Shown here piece by piece: positions 14,806 through 23,506 of a DNA stretch of 64,000 nucleotides. Below the pieces are notes generated by a model that saw nothing but the letters and a program-made list of their open reading frames with translations, was not told where the DNA came from and searched no databases. The position numbers and the translations under genes are program-made. How positions within the stretch are numbered: position 1 is the first letter of the stretch; each line of letters opens with the position of its first letter. This DNA comes from Thioclava electrotropha (lineage in GTDB: Bacteria > Pseudomonadota > Alphaproteobacteria > Rhodobacterales > Rhodobacteraceae), in assembly GCF_002085925.2 (NCBI RefSeq), contig NZ_CP053562.1:600001-664000 (forward strand), written 5' to 3'.

Positions 14806-14976
14806 ATGACAGGCGGAAAGAAAGATGGATCGGGCACGTCCCGCGATGCGGAATTGAGCCGCGAAGAGCGTCGGGCGCAGGCGCTGCGCGCGAATCTGCA
14901 GCGGCGCAAGGCGCAGGCGCGCGCCCGCAAATCCGAATCCAAGCCGCCGAATAACAACGAATCCGAGGGCAGTTGA
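14806..14976 (+). CDS. Short basic protein upstream of murA
   Basis: 56 residues: [19 protein letters not shown], then a very basic helix ([23 protein letters not shown]) and a polar tail. Proteins of this kind ([16 protein letters not shown]) are conserved directly before murA in related bacteria, which is why I call such a short frame. It ends 1 base before the murA ATG. Function unknown; the charge suggests nucleic-acid or ribosome binding. Confidence 0.65.
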   Translation: MTGGKKDGSGTSRDAELSREERRAQALRANLQRRKAQARARKSESKPPNNNESEGS

Positions 14977-14977
14977 C

Positions 14978-16246
14978 ATGGACAGCATCGTCGTACGCGG
15001 CAACGGGCCACTTTCCGGCCAAATCCCGATCGCGGGGGCGAAAAACGCCTGTCTCGCGCTGATGCCGGCCACGCTGCTCAGCGACGAGCCGCTGACCCTG
15101 ACCAATGCGCCGCGCCTGTCGGACATCCGCACGATGACCGAATTGCTGGCGAGCCTCGGCGCGGAAGTGACCGCACTGCAGGACGGCAAGGTTCTGGCGA
15201 CCTCGTGTCATGGCGAGATCAACCCGGTCGCGGATTATGAAATCGTGCGCAAGATGCGCGCCTCGAATCTGGTGCTGGGGCCGCTCTTGGCGCGTCTGGG
15301 CCATGCGGTCGTGTCGCTGCCCGGCGGCTGTGCGATCGGCGCGCGCCCGATGGATATCCATGTCGACGCGCTCGCGGCGCTCGGAGCGGAGATCGAGCTG
15401 AAGGACGGCTATCTGCATGCCGAAGCGAAGGGCGGGCTGAAAGGCGCCACCCACGAGATGCGCTTTGCTTCCGTTGGCGCGACCGAGAACTTCCTGATGG
15501 CCGCCTCACTCGCCAAGGGCACCTCGGTGCTGAAGAACGCCGCCCGCGAGCCGGAAATCGTCGATCTGGCGAAATGCCTGCGCGCGATGGGCGCGCAGAT
15601 CGAGGGCGACGGCACCTCCGAGATCGTGATCGAGGGCAAGGACCGCCTGCACGGCGCGACTCACCCGGTCGTGGCGGATCGGATCGAGCTCGGCACCTAT
15701 ATGCTCGCACCCGCGATCTGCGGCGGCGAGGTGGAGTGCCTGGGCGGTCGAATCGATCTGCTGGAGAGCTTCTGCGAGAAGCTCGACGCGGCGGGCATCT
15801 CGGTCGAGCAGACCCATACTGGCCTCAAGGTCGCGCGCAAGAATGGCCGCATCCGCGCGGTCGACGTGACGACCGAGCCGTTCCCCGGCTTCCCGACCGA
15901 TCTGCAGGCGCAGATGATGGCGCTTCTTTGCACCGCCGAGGGCACCAGCGTTCTGGAAGAAAAGATTTTCGAGAATCGCTTCATGCACGCGCCCGAACTG
16001 GTGCGGATGGGGGCGAATATAGACGTCCATGGCGGTCATGCGACGGTCCACGGCGTCGAGAAGCTGAAAGGGGCGCCGGTGATGGCGACCGACCTGCGGG
16101 CCTCCGTGTCGCTGATCCTCGCAGGGCTGGCCGCGGAAGGCGAGACCGTCGTCAGCCGTGTCTATCACCTCGATCGCGGCTATGAGCGCGTCGAGGAGAA
16201 GCTGGCAGGCGTCGGCGCGCATATCGAGCGCGTGAAAGCGAATTGA
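14978..16246 (+). CDS. murA: UDP-N-acetylglucosamine 1-carboxyvinyltransferase
   Basis: 422 residues, the usual length. It transfers enolpyruvate from PEP to UDP-GlcNAc, the first committed step of peptidoglycan synthesis in the cytoplasm. The N-terminus ([22 protein letters not shown]) and the active-site loop GGCAIGARP with Cys118 are present. Cys, not Asp, at this place implies sensitivity to fosfomycin-type inhibitors. It begins the conserved murA - DUF2948 - hisD block. Confidence 0.98.
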   Translation: MDSIVVRGNGPLSGQIPIAGAKNACLALMPATLLSDEPLTLTNAPRLSDIRTMTELLASLGAEVTALQDGKVLATSCHGEINPVADYEIVRKMRASNLVLGPLLARLGHAVVSLPGGCAIGARPMDIHVDALAALGAEIELKDGYLHAEAKGGLKGATHEMRFASVGATENFLMAASLAKGTSVLKNAAREPEIVDLAKCLRAMGAQIEGDGTSEIVIEGKDRLHGATHPVVADRIELGTYMLAPAICGGEVECLGGRIDLLESFCEKLDAAGISVEQTHTGLKVARKNGRIRAVDVTTEPFPGFPTDLQAQMMALLCTAEGTSVLEEKIFENRFMHAPELVRMGANIDVHGGHATVHGVEKLKGAPVMATDLRASVSLILAGLAAEGETVVSRVYHLDRGYERVEEKLAGVGAHIERVKAN

Positions 16247-16297
16247 TCGGCTGGCAATCCCCGCCGTCTTCCCCATATCGAATGCAGAGGTGACCCA

Positions 16298-16777
16298 ATG
16301 ACCCGTGACGCGAAATTCGAAGATGGTGGCGAAGGCGCGATCGCGCTGCGCGCCGAGACCCGCGACGACCTCTCCGTGATCGCGGCGCTGGTGCAGGATG
16401 CCGTGCTGCCGATCACCGAGATCGCCTGGGAGGCGAAGTCCCGGCGTCTCGCGCTGCTGATCAACCGGTTCCGCTGGGAGGACAAGGCGCAGGCCGAGGC
16501 CGAGAAGCGCCCCTATGAGCGGGTGCGGTCCTTGCTGGTGATCTCGGATGTCACCCATGTTTCGAGCATGGGGATCGATCGTTCGGATCGCGACGTGGTG
16601 CTCTCGATCCTCGATATCACCTTTGAAGAGACCGAAGACGGCGCGGGTCGCGTGACCCTGACGCTGGCGGGCGATGGCGCGCTGGCGGCGGATGTCGAAT
16701 GTCTCGATGTCGATCTGCGTGATGTCGAGCGGCCCTATCGTGCGCCTTCCGGCAAGGTGCCGCATCATCCCGAGTAA
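16298..16777 (+). CDS. DUF2948 family protein
   Basis: 159 residues with the family signatures VIAALVQDAVLPITEIAW and RRLALLINRFRWED. The function is unknown, but the gene is almost always found between murA and hisD in Alphaproteobacteria, as here. It has an AGGTGA ribosome-binding sequence and lies 51 bases after murA. No signal peptide or membrane segment; a cytoplasmic protein. Confidence 0.9.
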   Translation: MTRDAKFEDGGEGAIALRAETRDDLSVIAALVQDAVLPITEIAWEAKSRRLALLINRFRWEDKAQAEAEKRPYERVRSLLVISDVTHVSSMGIDRSDRDVVLSILDITFEETEDGAGRVTLTLAGDGALAADVECLDVDLRDVERPYRAPSGKVPHHPE

Positions 16778-16914
16778 GCCGCGTTCTGCTGCGGGGGATG
16801 CCTCCGGCGGGGATATTTACGCCAAGTCGAAGTGGAATTGCCCTTGCGGGCAGTGTCGTGCTTGCGGGGCAGGGCGGGAGTCTCTAATCCGAAGAGCGCA
16901 ATAGGAGACTGTCG

Positions 16915-18228
16915 ATGCCGCACTTTCTGGACACGCGCGAAGAGGGCTTTGAGGCCCGGTTTGTCGAACTTCTGGGGATGAAGCGCGAGGACAGCCCCGA
17001 TGTGGATGTTGTCGTGGCCGATATCATCGCGGATATCCGGAAACGGGGCGATGCGGCGCTGATCGAGCTGACCGCGAAATTCGACCGTCTGGAGCTGACG
17101 CCGGAGACGCTGGCTTTCTCCCCCGAGGAAATCGAGGCCGAGGTCGCCAAGGTGCCCGCCGAAGAGCGCGCGGCCCTGGAACTGGCGGCAGAGCGCATCC
17201 GCGCCTATCACGAACGCCAGATGCCGCATGACGCGCGTTGGATCGACGCGAGCGGGGCGGAGCTTGGCTGGCGCTGGGGGCCGGTCTCGGCGGCGGGGCT
17301 CTATGTGCCTGGCGGGCTGGCGAGCTATCCCTCTTCGGTGCTGATGAACGCGATCCCAGCGAAGGTCGCCGGTGTGGAGCGCCTGGTCGTGGCCTGCCCG
17401 ACGCCGGGCGGGGCGGTGAATCCGCTGGTGCTGCTGGCGGCGCAACTGGCGGGCGTCGATACGGTCTACCGGATGGGCGGCGCGCAGGCGATTGCCGCGC
17501 TGGCCTACGGGACCGAGACGATCACGGCGGTCGACAAGATCACCGGGCCGGGCAACGCTTTCGTGGCGGCGGCCAAGCGGCGTGTCTTCGGGCGCGTCGG
17601 CATCGACATGATCGCGGGCCCGTCGGAAATCCTCGTGATCGCGGATGGCACGGGCGACCCGGACTGGATCGCGCTCGACCTGATGAGCCAGGCCGAGCAT
17701 GACGAGAGCGCACAGGCGATCCTGATCACCACCGACGAGGCCTTCGGCAAGGCAGTCGTTGCGGCGGTCGAGAAACGGCTCGAGACGCTGGAGCGCCGTG
17801 CGATTGCGGGCGCGAGCTGGCGCGACTTCGGGGCGGTGATCGTCGCGCGCGATCTGATGGAGGCGGCCGAGCTGTCGAACCGGGTCGCCCCCGAGCATCT
17901 GGAGCTTTGCGTCGCCGATCCCGATTGGCTGTCCGAGGCGATCACCCATGCCGGCGCGATCTTCCTTGGCGCCTACACGCCCGAAGCGATCGGCGATTAT
18001 ATCGGTGGGCCGAACCACGTTCTGCCCACGGCGCGCTCGGCGCGGTTCTCCTCGGGCCTCTCGGTGATGGATTTCATCAAGCGCACGACGCTGGCGAAGA
18101 TGACGCCCGGCGCGCTGAAGGCGATCGGCCCTTCGGCCGAGGTTCTGGCGAAATCGGAAAGCCTAGAGGCGCATGGGCTGTCGGTGCGTGCGCGGCTCGA
18201 TGCGCTCAATGACGAAGGGGAGGGGTGA
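16915..18228 (+). CDS. hisD: Histidinol dehydrogenase
   Basis: 437 residues. It oxidises L-histidinol to L-histidine in two NAD-dependent steps, the last reactions of histidine synthesis. The conserved stretches VPGGLASYPSSVLMNAIPAKVAGV, MGGAQAIAALAYGT, DKITGPGN, AGPSEI, SQAEHDE and PEHLEL, which carry the zinc ligands and catalytic histidines, are present. The UPF0262 gene starts at its stop (TGATG). Confidence 0.98.
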   Translation: MPHFLDTREEGFEARFVELLGMKREDSPDVDVVVADIIADIRKRGDAALIELTAKFDRLELTPETLAFSPEEIEAEVAKVPAEERAALELAAERIRAYHERQMPHDARWIDASGAELGWRWGPVSAAGLYVPGGLASYPSSVLMNAIPAKVAGVERLVVACPTPGGAVNPLVLLAAQLAGVDTVYRMGGAQAIAALAYGTETITAVDKITGPGNAFVAAAKRRVFGRVGIDMIAGPSEILVIADGTGDPDWIALDLMSQAEHDESAQAILITTDEAFGKAVVAAVEKRLETLERRAIAGASWRDFGAVIVARDLMEAAELSNRVAPEHLELCVADPDWLSEAITHAGAIFLGAYTPEAIGDYIGGPNHVLPTARSARFSSGLSVMDFIKRTTLAKMTPGALKAIGPSAEVLAKSESLEAHGLSVRARLDALNDEGEG

Positions 18229-18704
18229 TGGCCCGGATTTCGCATATCCAGCTGGACACGGGCGGGCTGCCCGCGCCCTCGCCCGAGATCGAGCAGGAGC
18301 GCAAGGTCGCGATCTACGATCTGCTCGAGGATAACAGCTTCAACATCCCGGGCCGCGACGGGCAACCTGCACCAGAAGGGCCGTTCGCGCTGACGCTTGG
18401 CGTGCGCGATCGGCGGCTGGTCTTCGACACCGAAACCGAGAGCGGCGCGAAAGTGGCGGAATTTCATCTGTCCTTCGGCCCGTTCCGGCAGGCGGTGAAG
18501 GATTATTTCCAGATCTGCGAGAGCTATTTCGAGGCGGTCAAGAAACTGCCGCCCAGCCAGATCGAAGCGATCGATATGGCCCGGCGCGGTATCCACAACG
18601 AAGGCGCGCGCATTCTGCAGGAACGCCTTGAAGGCAAGGCCGAGATCGACATCGACACGGCGCGGCGCCTCTTCACCCTCGTTGCCGTTCTCGCCCCGAG
18701 GTAA
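18228..18704 (+). CDS. UPF0262 family protein
   Basis: 158 residues with the family patterns RISHIQLD, ERKVAIYDLLEDNSF and GPFRQAVKDYFQICESYFEAVK...IEAIDMARRGIHNEGA. Cytoplasmic, of unknown function, and syntenic with hisD across Alphaproteobacteria. ATG at 18228 overlaps the hisD stop; a GTG one codon earlier is possible. Confidence 0.92.
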   Translation: MARISHIQLDTGGLPAPSPEIEQERKVAIYDLLEDNSFNIPGRDGQPAPEGPFALTLGVRDRRLVFDTETESGAKVAEFHLSFGPFRQAVKDYFQICESYFEAVKKLPPSQIEAIDMARRGIHNEGARILQERLEGKAEIDIDTARRLFTLVAVLAPR

Positions 18705-18708
18705 ACGG

Positions 18709-19161
18709 ATGGGCGAGATCCCCAACTCCGTTCTTTTTGCGTGCGATCATAATTCCACGCGCTCCCCGATGGCCGAGGGGATGATGAAGAAATTCTACGG
18801 CACCGAATGCTACGTGCAGTCGGTGGGCGTGAAGGCCGATCTGGAGATCGACGGCTTCACCATCGCGGTGATGGCCGAGATCGGCGTCAATCTGGAGCGT
18901 CACCGCGCGCGGTCTTTCACCGAGTTGCAGGAATGGGGCGACGATCTGTCGGCCTTCGACCTGGTGATCGCGCTCTCGCCTGCCTCGCAGCGTCAGGCGC
19001 TGGAGCTGACGCGGTTCTTCCATCTCGATGTGGAATATTGGCCGATCCTCGATCCGACCGGGATAGGCGAGACGCGCGAGGCCAAGCTCGCCGCCTATCG
19101 CGACACCCGCGACCAGATCCGTCGCCATCTCATTGAACGTTTCGGAGAGCCGACCGTCTGA
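18709..19161 (+). CDS. Low-molecular-weight phosphotyrosine phosphatase family protein
   Basis: 150 residues from the ATG at 18709, 4 bases after the previous stop. The phosphate-binding loop reads CDHNSTRSP (Cys12 and Arg18, the CX5R signature), near the N-terminus as the family requires. The DLVIALSPAS and VEYWPILDPTG stretches follow. It probably dephosphorylates phosphotyrosine or acts as an arsenate-reductase-like enzyme; in related genomes it normally precedes infA directly, but here five accessory genes and an IS lie between. Confidence 0.85.
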   Translation: MGEIPNSVLFACDHNSTRSPMAEGMMKKFYGTECYVQSVGVKADLEIDGFTIAVMAEIGVNLERHRARSFTELQEWGDDLSAFDLVIALSPASQRQALELTRFFHLDVEYWPILDPTGIGETREAKLAAYRDTRDQIRRHLIERFGEPTV

Positions 19162-19536
19162 TCAGCTGCCAGACTGTGCAGGCTGCGTGCCAAGTCGGCT
19201 CAGGTTCGCTTCGATCCAATGCGCAAGCTCGAAATAGCGGATCGCGAGCGCCTCTCCCGCCTCGGTCAGGCAATAATCCACGCGCGGTGGCACCTCGCCA
19301 TGATCGCGCCGCGAGATCAGTCCATCCGCTTTGAGCACCTGCAAGGTCTGGGCCAGCATCCGCTCGGAAATGCCGCCGATCCTGCGACGCAACTCGGAAA
19401 AGCGCAGCCGCCCGTCGCGCAGCGCGACCAGAACCAGCCCGCCCCAGCGCGAACTGACATGCGACAGGATCATGCGCGAGGGGCAATCGGCGTTGAACAC
19501 ATCGGCGACGGGCAGTGCGGGGTCGGTCTGTTGCAT
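19162..19536 (-). CDS. HxlR-family transcriptional regulator
   Basis: 124 residues. A single winged-helix domain of the HxlR type: CPSRMILSHVSSRWGGLVLVALRDGRLRFSELRRRIGGISERMLAQTLQVLKADGLI, followed by the wing VPPRVDYCLTEAGEAL. Family members sense quinones or electrophiles, often through a cysteine near the N-terminus, here Cys18. Divergent from an SDR gene of the quinone-oxidoreductase type, which it probably represses. Confidence 0.9.
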   Translation of the reverse strand: MQQTDPALPVADVFNADCPSRMILSHVSSRWGGLVLVALRDGRLRFSELRRRIGGISERMLAQTLQVLKADGLISRRDHGEVPPRVDYCLTEAGEALAIRYFELAHWIEANLSRLGTQPAQSGS

Positions 19537-19567
19537 AATGCGGAGGCTCCTGTGCGGGGCTGCTGAA

Positions 19568-19590
19568 CACTTACCAAAATGTAGGTACTT
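19568..19590. promoter_or_regulatory. Candidate HxlR operator in the divergent promoter
   Basis: The 111-base gap between the HxlR gene and the SDR gene contains ACTTACCAAAATGTAGGTACTT, an interrupted dyad (TACC...GGTA) resembling the ACTTAC-type sites of HxlR regulators. Its position between divergent genes supports an operator; not proven. Confidence 0.4.
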
Positions 19591-19648
19591 CCTTTTGCGC
19601 AGTAAAGAGCGCAGCTTTCACTTCAGCGAAAGACAAAAGGAGGTCGCC

Positions 19649-20479
19649 ATGACCATCGCCGTTACCGGAGCCACCGGCCATCTTGGCCAACTCACCCTTG
19701 CCGCACTGGCCGCGCGCGGCGCGACCGATGTGATCGGACTGGCACGCAGCCCTGAAAAGCTGACGGGCGCCGCGCGGCGGTTCGACTATTCCGACCCCGA
19801 CAGTTTCGACGCGCTGGCCGGCATCGACACGCTGATCCTGATCTCGTCGAGCGAGGTCGGCCAGCGCGCGCCGCAGCATCGCAACGTGATCGAGGCCGCC
19901 AAGGCGCATGGGGTCGGCCATATCCTTTACACGTCGCTGCTGCATGCCGACCGTTCGAAAATGCAACTCGCCGAAGAGCACGTGGCGACCGAGGCGGCGC
20001 TGGCCGCATCGGGGCTGAGCCATACGCTGCTGCGCAATGGCTGGTATGGCGAGAATTACGACAGCGCGATCGCCTCTGCCGCGCAGTCGGGCACGATCGC
20101 CGGGGCGTCGGGCGCAGGCCGGATCGCGGCAGCCGCGCGCGCGGATTACGCCGAGGCGCTGGCCGCCGTGGCGCTCGATCCCGGCTTGCAGGGCAAGACC
20201 TATGAGCTGGCGGGCGATGCGGGTTTCACCCTCGACGAGCTGGCCGCCGAGATCGCCGCGCAGGCCGGTCGCGCGGTCGAGGTCTCGCACCTCGCCGAGG
20301 CCGAGTATCGCGCGTTGCTCGAGACGATGGGGCTGCCCGGCCCCTTCGCCGCGATCATCGCGGATTCGGATGCGCAGGCCGCCAATGGCGCGCTGTTCGA
20401 TGACAGCCACGACCTGTCGCGGCTGATCGGCCGCCCGACCACGCCGCTGGCCGGGATCGTGCGAGCCGCATTGGGGTGA
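19649..20479 (+). CDS. NAD(P)H-binding SDR, quinone oxidoreductase (YtfG/QOR2) type
   Basis: 276 residues from the ATG at 19649, which has AAGGAGGTCGCC upstream; the frame is open further 5' only by chance. The Rossmann motif VTGATGHLGQ at residues 5-14, RNGWYGENY and the overall length match atypical SDRs such as QorB/YtfG, which reduce quinones with NADPH. The divergent HxlR regulator is the usual partner, suggesting induction by quinone or electrophile stress. Confidence 0.88.
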   Translation: MTIAVTGATGHLGQLTLAALAARGATDVIGLARSPEKLTGAARRFDYSDPDSFDALAGIDTLILISSSEVGQRAPQHRNVIEAAKAHGVGHILYTSLLHADRSKMQLAEEHVATEAALAASGLSHTLLRNGWYGENYDSAIASAAQSGTIAGASGAGRIAAAARADYAEALAAVALDPGLQGKTYELAGDAGFTLDELAAEIAAQAGRAVEVSHLAEAEYRALLETMGLPGPFAAIIADSDAQAANGALFDDSHDLSRLIGRPTTPLAGIVRAALG

Positions 20480-20561
20480 CCCGCGACGGCGCCTTTGACC
20501 GCGTTTGACGCGGCGCGTGGCGCGTGGCACTCAAGGCCAGACAGCTTTACGGAGAATGGCC

Positions 20562-20887
20562 ATGCCGCGCGCCCGCACTCTCGACACGATCAGCCGCTAT
20601 TACGATGCCTTCAATGCAGGCGATACGGCAGGGATGGAGGCCCAGCTGGGCGAGCCTTTCGCGCATCATGTGAACGAGGGAAAGATCCGCCACGGGATCG
20701 AGGCGTTCCGCGAATTCAACAAGCATATGAGCCGCTGCTATCGCGAGCAGCTGACCGATATGGTCATCATGGCCAATGACTCAGGCACGCGGGCGGCGGC
20801 GGAGTTCATCGTGAATGGCGTCTATCTGGAGACGGATGACGGGCTGCCCGAGGCGCATGGGCAAAGCTATGTTCTGCCGGTGGGGGC
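20562..20887 (+). pseudogene. NTF2/SnoaL-like gene, 5' part, split by IS607 element
   Basis: Codes for MPRARTLDTISRYYDAFNAGDTAGMEAQLGEPFAHHVNEG...QSYVLPVGA, a typical NTF2-like (SnoaL/ketosteroid-isomerase) fold start. Reading then enters the IS607-family element. The missing end (FFTLDEGKITRVVTYYNLADWIAQVS) is intact after the element. Joining the two parts at the shared GGC restores one open frame of about 135 codons, so the insertion is probably recent. The ATG at 20562 has GGAG 7 bases upstream. Catalytic function unknown. Confidence 0.85.
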
Positions 20888-20902
20888 TTTAACAGCTTCC
20901 AT

Positions 20903-20932
20903 TTGACTTATGCTTTTCGCATCATATATTAT
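20903..20932 (+). promoter_or_regulatory. Promoter of the IS607 tnpA gene
   Basis: TTGACT (20903-20908) and TATATT (20925-20930) are 16 bp apart in an AT-rich left end, close before the tnpA ATG at 20937. Spacing to the start codon is very short, so the mRNA leader would be minimal or absent. Confidence 0.45.
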
Positions 20933-20936
20933 CTAA

Positions 20937-21575
20937 ATGATGAAGAGGCTTGTAAGTATTGGCGAGGCCGCAAAGGCCCTGGGCGTGACTCCGCTCACCT
21001 TGCGCAGATGGGATGAGAGCGGCAAGCTCAAACCCGACCTCGTAACCGAGGGTGGGCGGCGCCGCTATGACCTCGCCAAACTTCAGCCGGAGCTCCATCG
21101 GCAGCAGGATAACGCTGCTCGGCGCACGGTTGCCTACGCACGCGTTTCCTCCCATGACCAGAAACCTGACCTGGAGCGCCAGGCGCAGCTTCTCGAGGCC
21201 TATTGCGCCGGGCAGGGCTGGACCTACGAGGTGCTCACCGATCTCGGCTCTGGCATGAACTATCGCAAGAAGGGCCTCAAGCGCCTACTCGAAGACATTG
21301 TCGAGGATCGCGTCGGCCGACTGGTCATCACTCACAAGGATCGTTTGCTGCGCTTCGGCGCCGAGCTCGTCTTCGCGATCTGCGAGGCGAAGAACGTCGA
21401 GATTGTGATCCTGAACCAGGGTGAAGATACCAGCTTCGAAGAGGACCTCGCCCGGGACGTGCTTGAGATCGTCACGGTCTTCAGTGCGCGGCTCTACGGT
21501 GCGCGCTCCCGCAAGAATGCGAAATTGATCGCCGACATCAAGGCCGCGGCTGAAGGAGGCGATGATGGCGCTTGA
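20937..21575 (+). CDS. tnpA: IS607-family TnpA serine recombinase (transposase)
   Basis: 212 residues. A MerR-like winged helix at residues 5-50 (SIGEAAKALGVTPLTLRRWDESGKL) precedes a serine-recombinase catalytic domain with the nucleophile Ser71 in YARVSSHDQ, and the conserved GSGMNYRKKGLKRLLEDI and VTHKDRL-like (ITHKDRLLRFG) segments. It catalyses excision and insertion through a circular intermediate. tnpB overlaps its 3' end by 14 bases. Confidence 0.95.
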   Translation: MMKRLVSIGEAAKALGVTPLTLRRWDESGKLKPDLVTEGGRRRYDLAKLQPELHRQQDNAARRTVAYARVSSHDQKPDLERQAQLLEAYCAGQGWTYEVLTDLGSGMNYRKKGLKRLLEDIVEDRVGRLVITHKDRLLRFGAELVFAICEAKNVEIVILNQGEDTSFEEDLARDVLEIVTVFSARLYGARSRKNAKLIADIKAAAEGGDDGA

Positions 21576-22836
21576 TGGAGCAGCGATCTCTACCCGGATC
21601 ATGACAGTTCACCGCATCGCCCTCGATGTAGACAAGGCGCAGGACGCACTGTTTGCGCAATGCGCCGGCATCGCCCGGTTCAGCTGGAACTGGGCTCTCG
21701 ACCGATGGAAATCCCAATATACCGCGCATTGCGAAAACAATTCCCTGCCCAAGCCTTCCGAGGCTGCGCTACGACGCGAACTCAATGCCATCAAGCGGGC
21801 TGAATACCCCTGGATGCTGCATGCGCCCAAAGCGGTTCCACAGCAGGCGATCAAGAATCTTGGTGCCGCGTTCAAGGGTTTCTTCGAGGGGCGCTCCCGC
21901 TATCCCAACTTCAAAGCAAAAGATCTCTGTCGTGAGAGCTTTCGGCCGGACAATGGCCCCGGGACATTCCGTGTCGAAGGGCGACGCCTGAAACTGCCGC
22001 GCATTGGCTGGGTGTCTATGCGGGAGGCCCTGCGCTTTGGTTCCGACATGAATCCAACCTTGAAATCCGTCACCATCTCGCGGGAGGCGGGCCGGTGGTT
22101 CGCGGCGATTGCGGTTGAGATCGATCACAGCTTTACACCTCGCCCCGAAGGGGCGGTCATCGGCGTCGATCTCGGCGTTACGGATCTGGCCACCTTGAGC
22201 GACGGCCGCAAGTTCTCCGGTTCAAAATCCTTGGGTCGCAACCTGAAGCGGCTCGCACGACTGCAGAGATCTCATGCGCGAAAACAAAAGGGCGGGAAAA
22301 ATCGGGCACGGTCTCGTGCCCGGATTGCAAAGCTCCATGCACGCATCCGCAACATCCGCCACGATGGGTTGCACAAGCTCACTAACAAGCTGTCGCGTGA
22401 AGCCAGCACAGTGGTCATCGAGGACCTCAATGTCCGCGGCATGATGGCGAACCGGCATCTTTCCCGCGCCATTTCCGATATGGGGTTTTTCGAGTTCCGT
22501 CGGCAGCTGAGCTACAAGCTCGCACGTCTGGGCGGCACTCTTGTTGCCGCCGACAGGTTCTTTGCATCCAGCAAGACCTGTTCGGCATGTCATACCAAAG
22601 CGGAGGTTCTTCCGCTCTCGGTCCGCTCATGGACCTGCGCCAATTGCGGCGCGCAGCACGATCGCGACATCAATGCGGCGATCAACCTCAAGAATCTGGC
22701 CGGTAGCGAGGACCTCAAGGTCCGTCCGGTGTCAGCTTGTGGAGTGGAAGGCTCTGGCGGCGGGACTGATCCTGTCGTGAAACCGGCCACGATGAAGCAG
22801 GAAAATGGACCTGATCAGAAAAGATCAGGTCCATGA
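21562..22836 (+). CDS. tnpB: TnpB, IS607-associated RNA-guided nuclease
   Basis: 424 residues with an intact RuvC site: Asp203 (GVDLGVTDLATL), Glu287 (VIEDLNVRGMM) and the Asp of HDRDINAAIN near 367-369. A zinc finger (Cys340, Cys343, Cys359, Cys362) lies between. The N-terminal part has the WED/REC-like FSWNWALDRWK. TnpB proteins cut DNA guided by an omega-RNA copied from the element's right end and help element retention. The C-terminal 40 residues overlap the right-end structure. All key residues are present, so it is probably active. Confidence 0.93.
   Translation: MMALDGAAISTRIMTVHRIALDVDKAQDALFAQCAGIARFSWNWALDRWKSQYTAHCENNSLPKPSEAALRRELNAIKRAEYPWMLHAPKAVPQQAIKNLGAAFKGFFEGRSRYPNFKAKDLCRESFRPDNGPGTFRVEGRRLKLPRIGWVSMREALRFGSDMNPTLKSVTISREAGRWFAAIAVEIDHSFTPRPEGAVIGVDLGVTDLATLSDGRKFSGSKSLGRNLKRLARLQRSHARKQKGGKNRARSRARIAKLHARIRNIRHDGLHKLTNKLSREASTVVIEDLNVRGMMANRHLSRAISDMGFFEFRRQLSYKLARLGGTLVAADRFFASSKTCSACHTKAEVLPLSVRSWTCANCGAQHDRDINAAINLKNLAGSEDLKVRPVSACGVEGSGGGTDPVVKPATMKQENGPDQKRSGP
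22805..22834 (+). ncRNA. Right-end hairpin, probable 3' part of the TnpB omega-RNA
   Basis: A perfect 12-bp stem, ATGGACCTGATC (22805-22816) with GATCAGGTCCAT (22823-22834), loop AGAAAA. It lies 8 bases from the right junction and overlaps the tnpB stop. Omega-RNAs of TnpB systems end at the element's right end and take the guide from the flank; the guide here would start at GTTCTTCACG. The full RNA 5' end is unknown. The hairpin might also serve as a terminator or TnpA site. Confidence 0.5.
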
Positions 22837-22842
22837 AAGCGG

Positions 22843-22925
22843 CGTTCTTCACGCTCGACGAGGGCAAGATCACGCGCGTCGTCACCTATTACAACCTCGC
22901 CGACTGGATCGCGCAGGTCTCATGA
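22843..22925 (+). pseudogene. NTF2/SnoaL-like gene, 3' part
   Basis: The C-terminal 26 codons of the interrupted gene (FFTLDEGKITRVVTYYNLADWIAQVS then stop). It is in frame with the 5' part at 20562-20887 if the IS607-family element is removed at the GGC core. The stop overlaps the start of the GNAT gene, showing that the two were translationally coupled before the insertion. Confidence 0.85.
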
Positions 22926-23506
22926 TGGAGGTGCGGCGGCTGACCGGAGAGGCGCTGGATGCGGCGCTCGACGACGTGGCGCGGCTGCGGATCGCGGTGT
23001 TTCGGGACTGGCCATATATCTACGACGGGTCGCTGGCGTATGAGCGGCGATATGTCCAGAGCTACCGGGAAAGCGAGGCCGCCGTGGTCGTCGGCGCGTT
23101 CGACGGGGCGACGCTGGTGGGTGCGGCCACAGGCACGCCGCTGGAAGATCACGCGGGCGATTTCGCGGCACCGTTCGCGGGCACGGGGCTGAAGCTTCAG
23201 GACGTGTTCTACTGTGCCGAGTCGGTTCTTCTGCCCGACTATCGCGGGCAGGGGCTCGGGCACGCCTTCTTCGATCACCGTGAGGCCCATGCGCGCGAGC
23301 TGGGGCGCCGCCATTCGGTCTTCTGCTCTGTGATCCGTCCTGACGATCATCCGCTCAAGCCCGCCGATTACCGCCCGTTCGACGGGTTCTGGCGCAAGCG
23401 CGGCTATGCGCCGATGGAGGGCGTCGTAGCGCGGTTCAAATGGACCGATCTCGGTGAAGATCAGCAGACCGAGAAGGCGCTGCAATTCTGGGGGCGCACG
23501 CTGTGA
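22922..23506 (+). CDS. GNAT-family N-acetyltransferase
   Basis: 194 residues from the ATG that overlaps the NTF2-like stop (ATGATG; the second ATG is also possible). The acetyl-CoA motif A is visible as SVLLPDYRGQGLGHAFFDHREAHARELGR, with the R/QxxGxG/A loop. The substrate is unknown. It is coupled to the NTF2-like gene upstream and overlaps the nitrilase gene downstream by 4 bases, so the three acted as one unit before the IS insertion. Confidence 0.85.
   Translation: MMEVRRLTGEALDAALDDVARLRIAVFRDWPYIYDGSLAYERRYVQSYRESEAAVVVGAFDGATLVGAATGTPLEDHAGDFAAPFAGTGLKLQDVFYCAESVLLPDYRGQGLGHAFFDHREAHARELGRRHSVFCSVIRPDDHPLKPADYRPFDGFWRKRGYAPMEGVVARFKWTDLGEDQQTEKALQFWGRTL

Larger units (their letters stand above)
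20887..22842 (+). mobile_element. IS607-family insertion sequence (tnpA + tnpB)
   Basis: A 1.96-kb element carrying a serine-recombinase TnpA and a TnpB, inserted in an NTF2-like gene. There are no terminal inverted repeats and no long target duplication; both junctions share only GGC (20885-20887 and 22841-22843), fitting the GG-core preference of IS607 transposases. Both genes look intact, so the element may be active. Confidence 0.9.
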
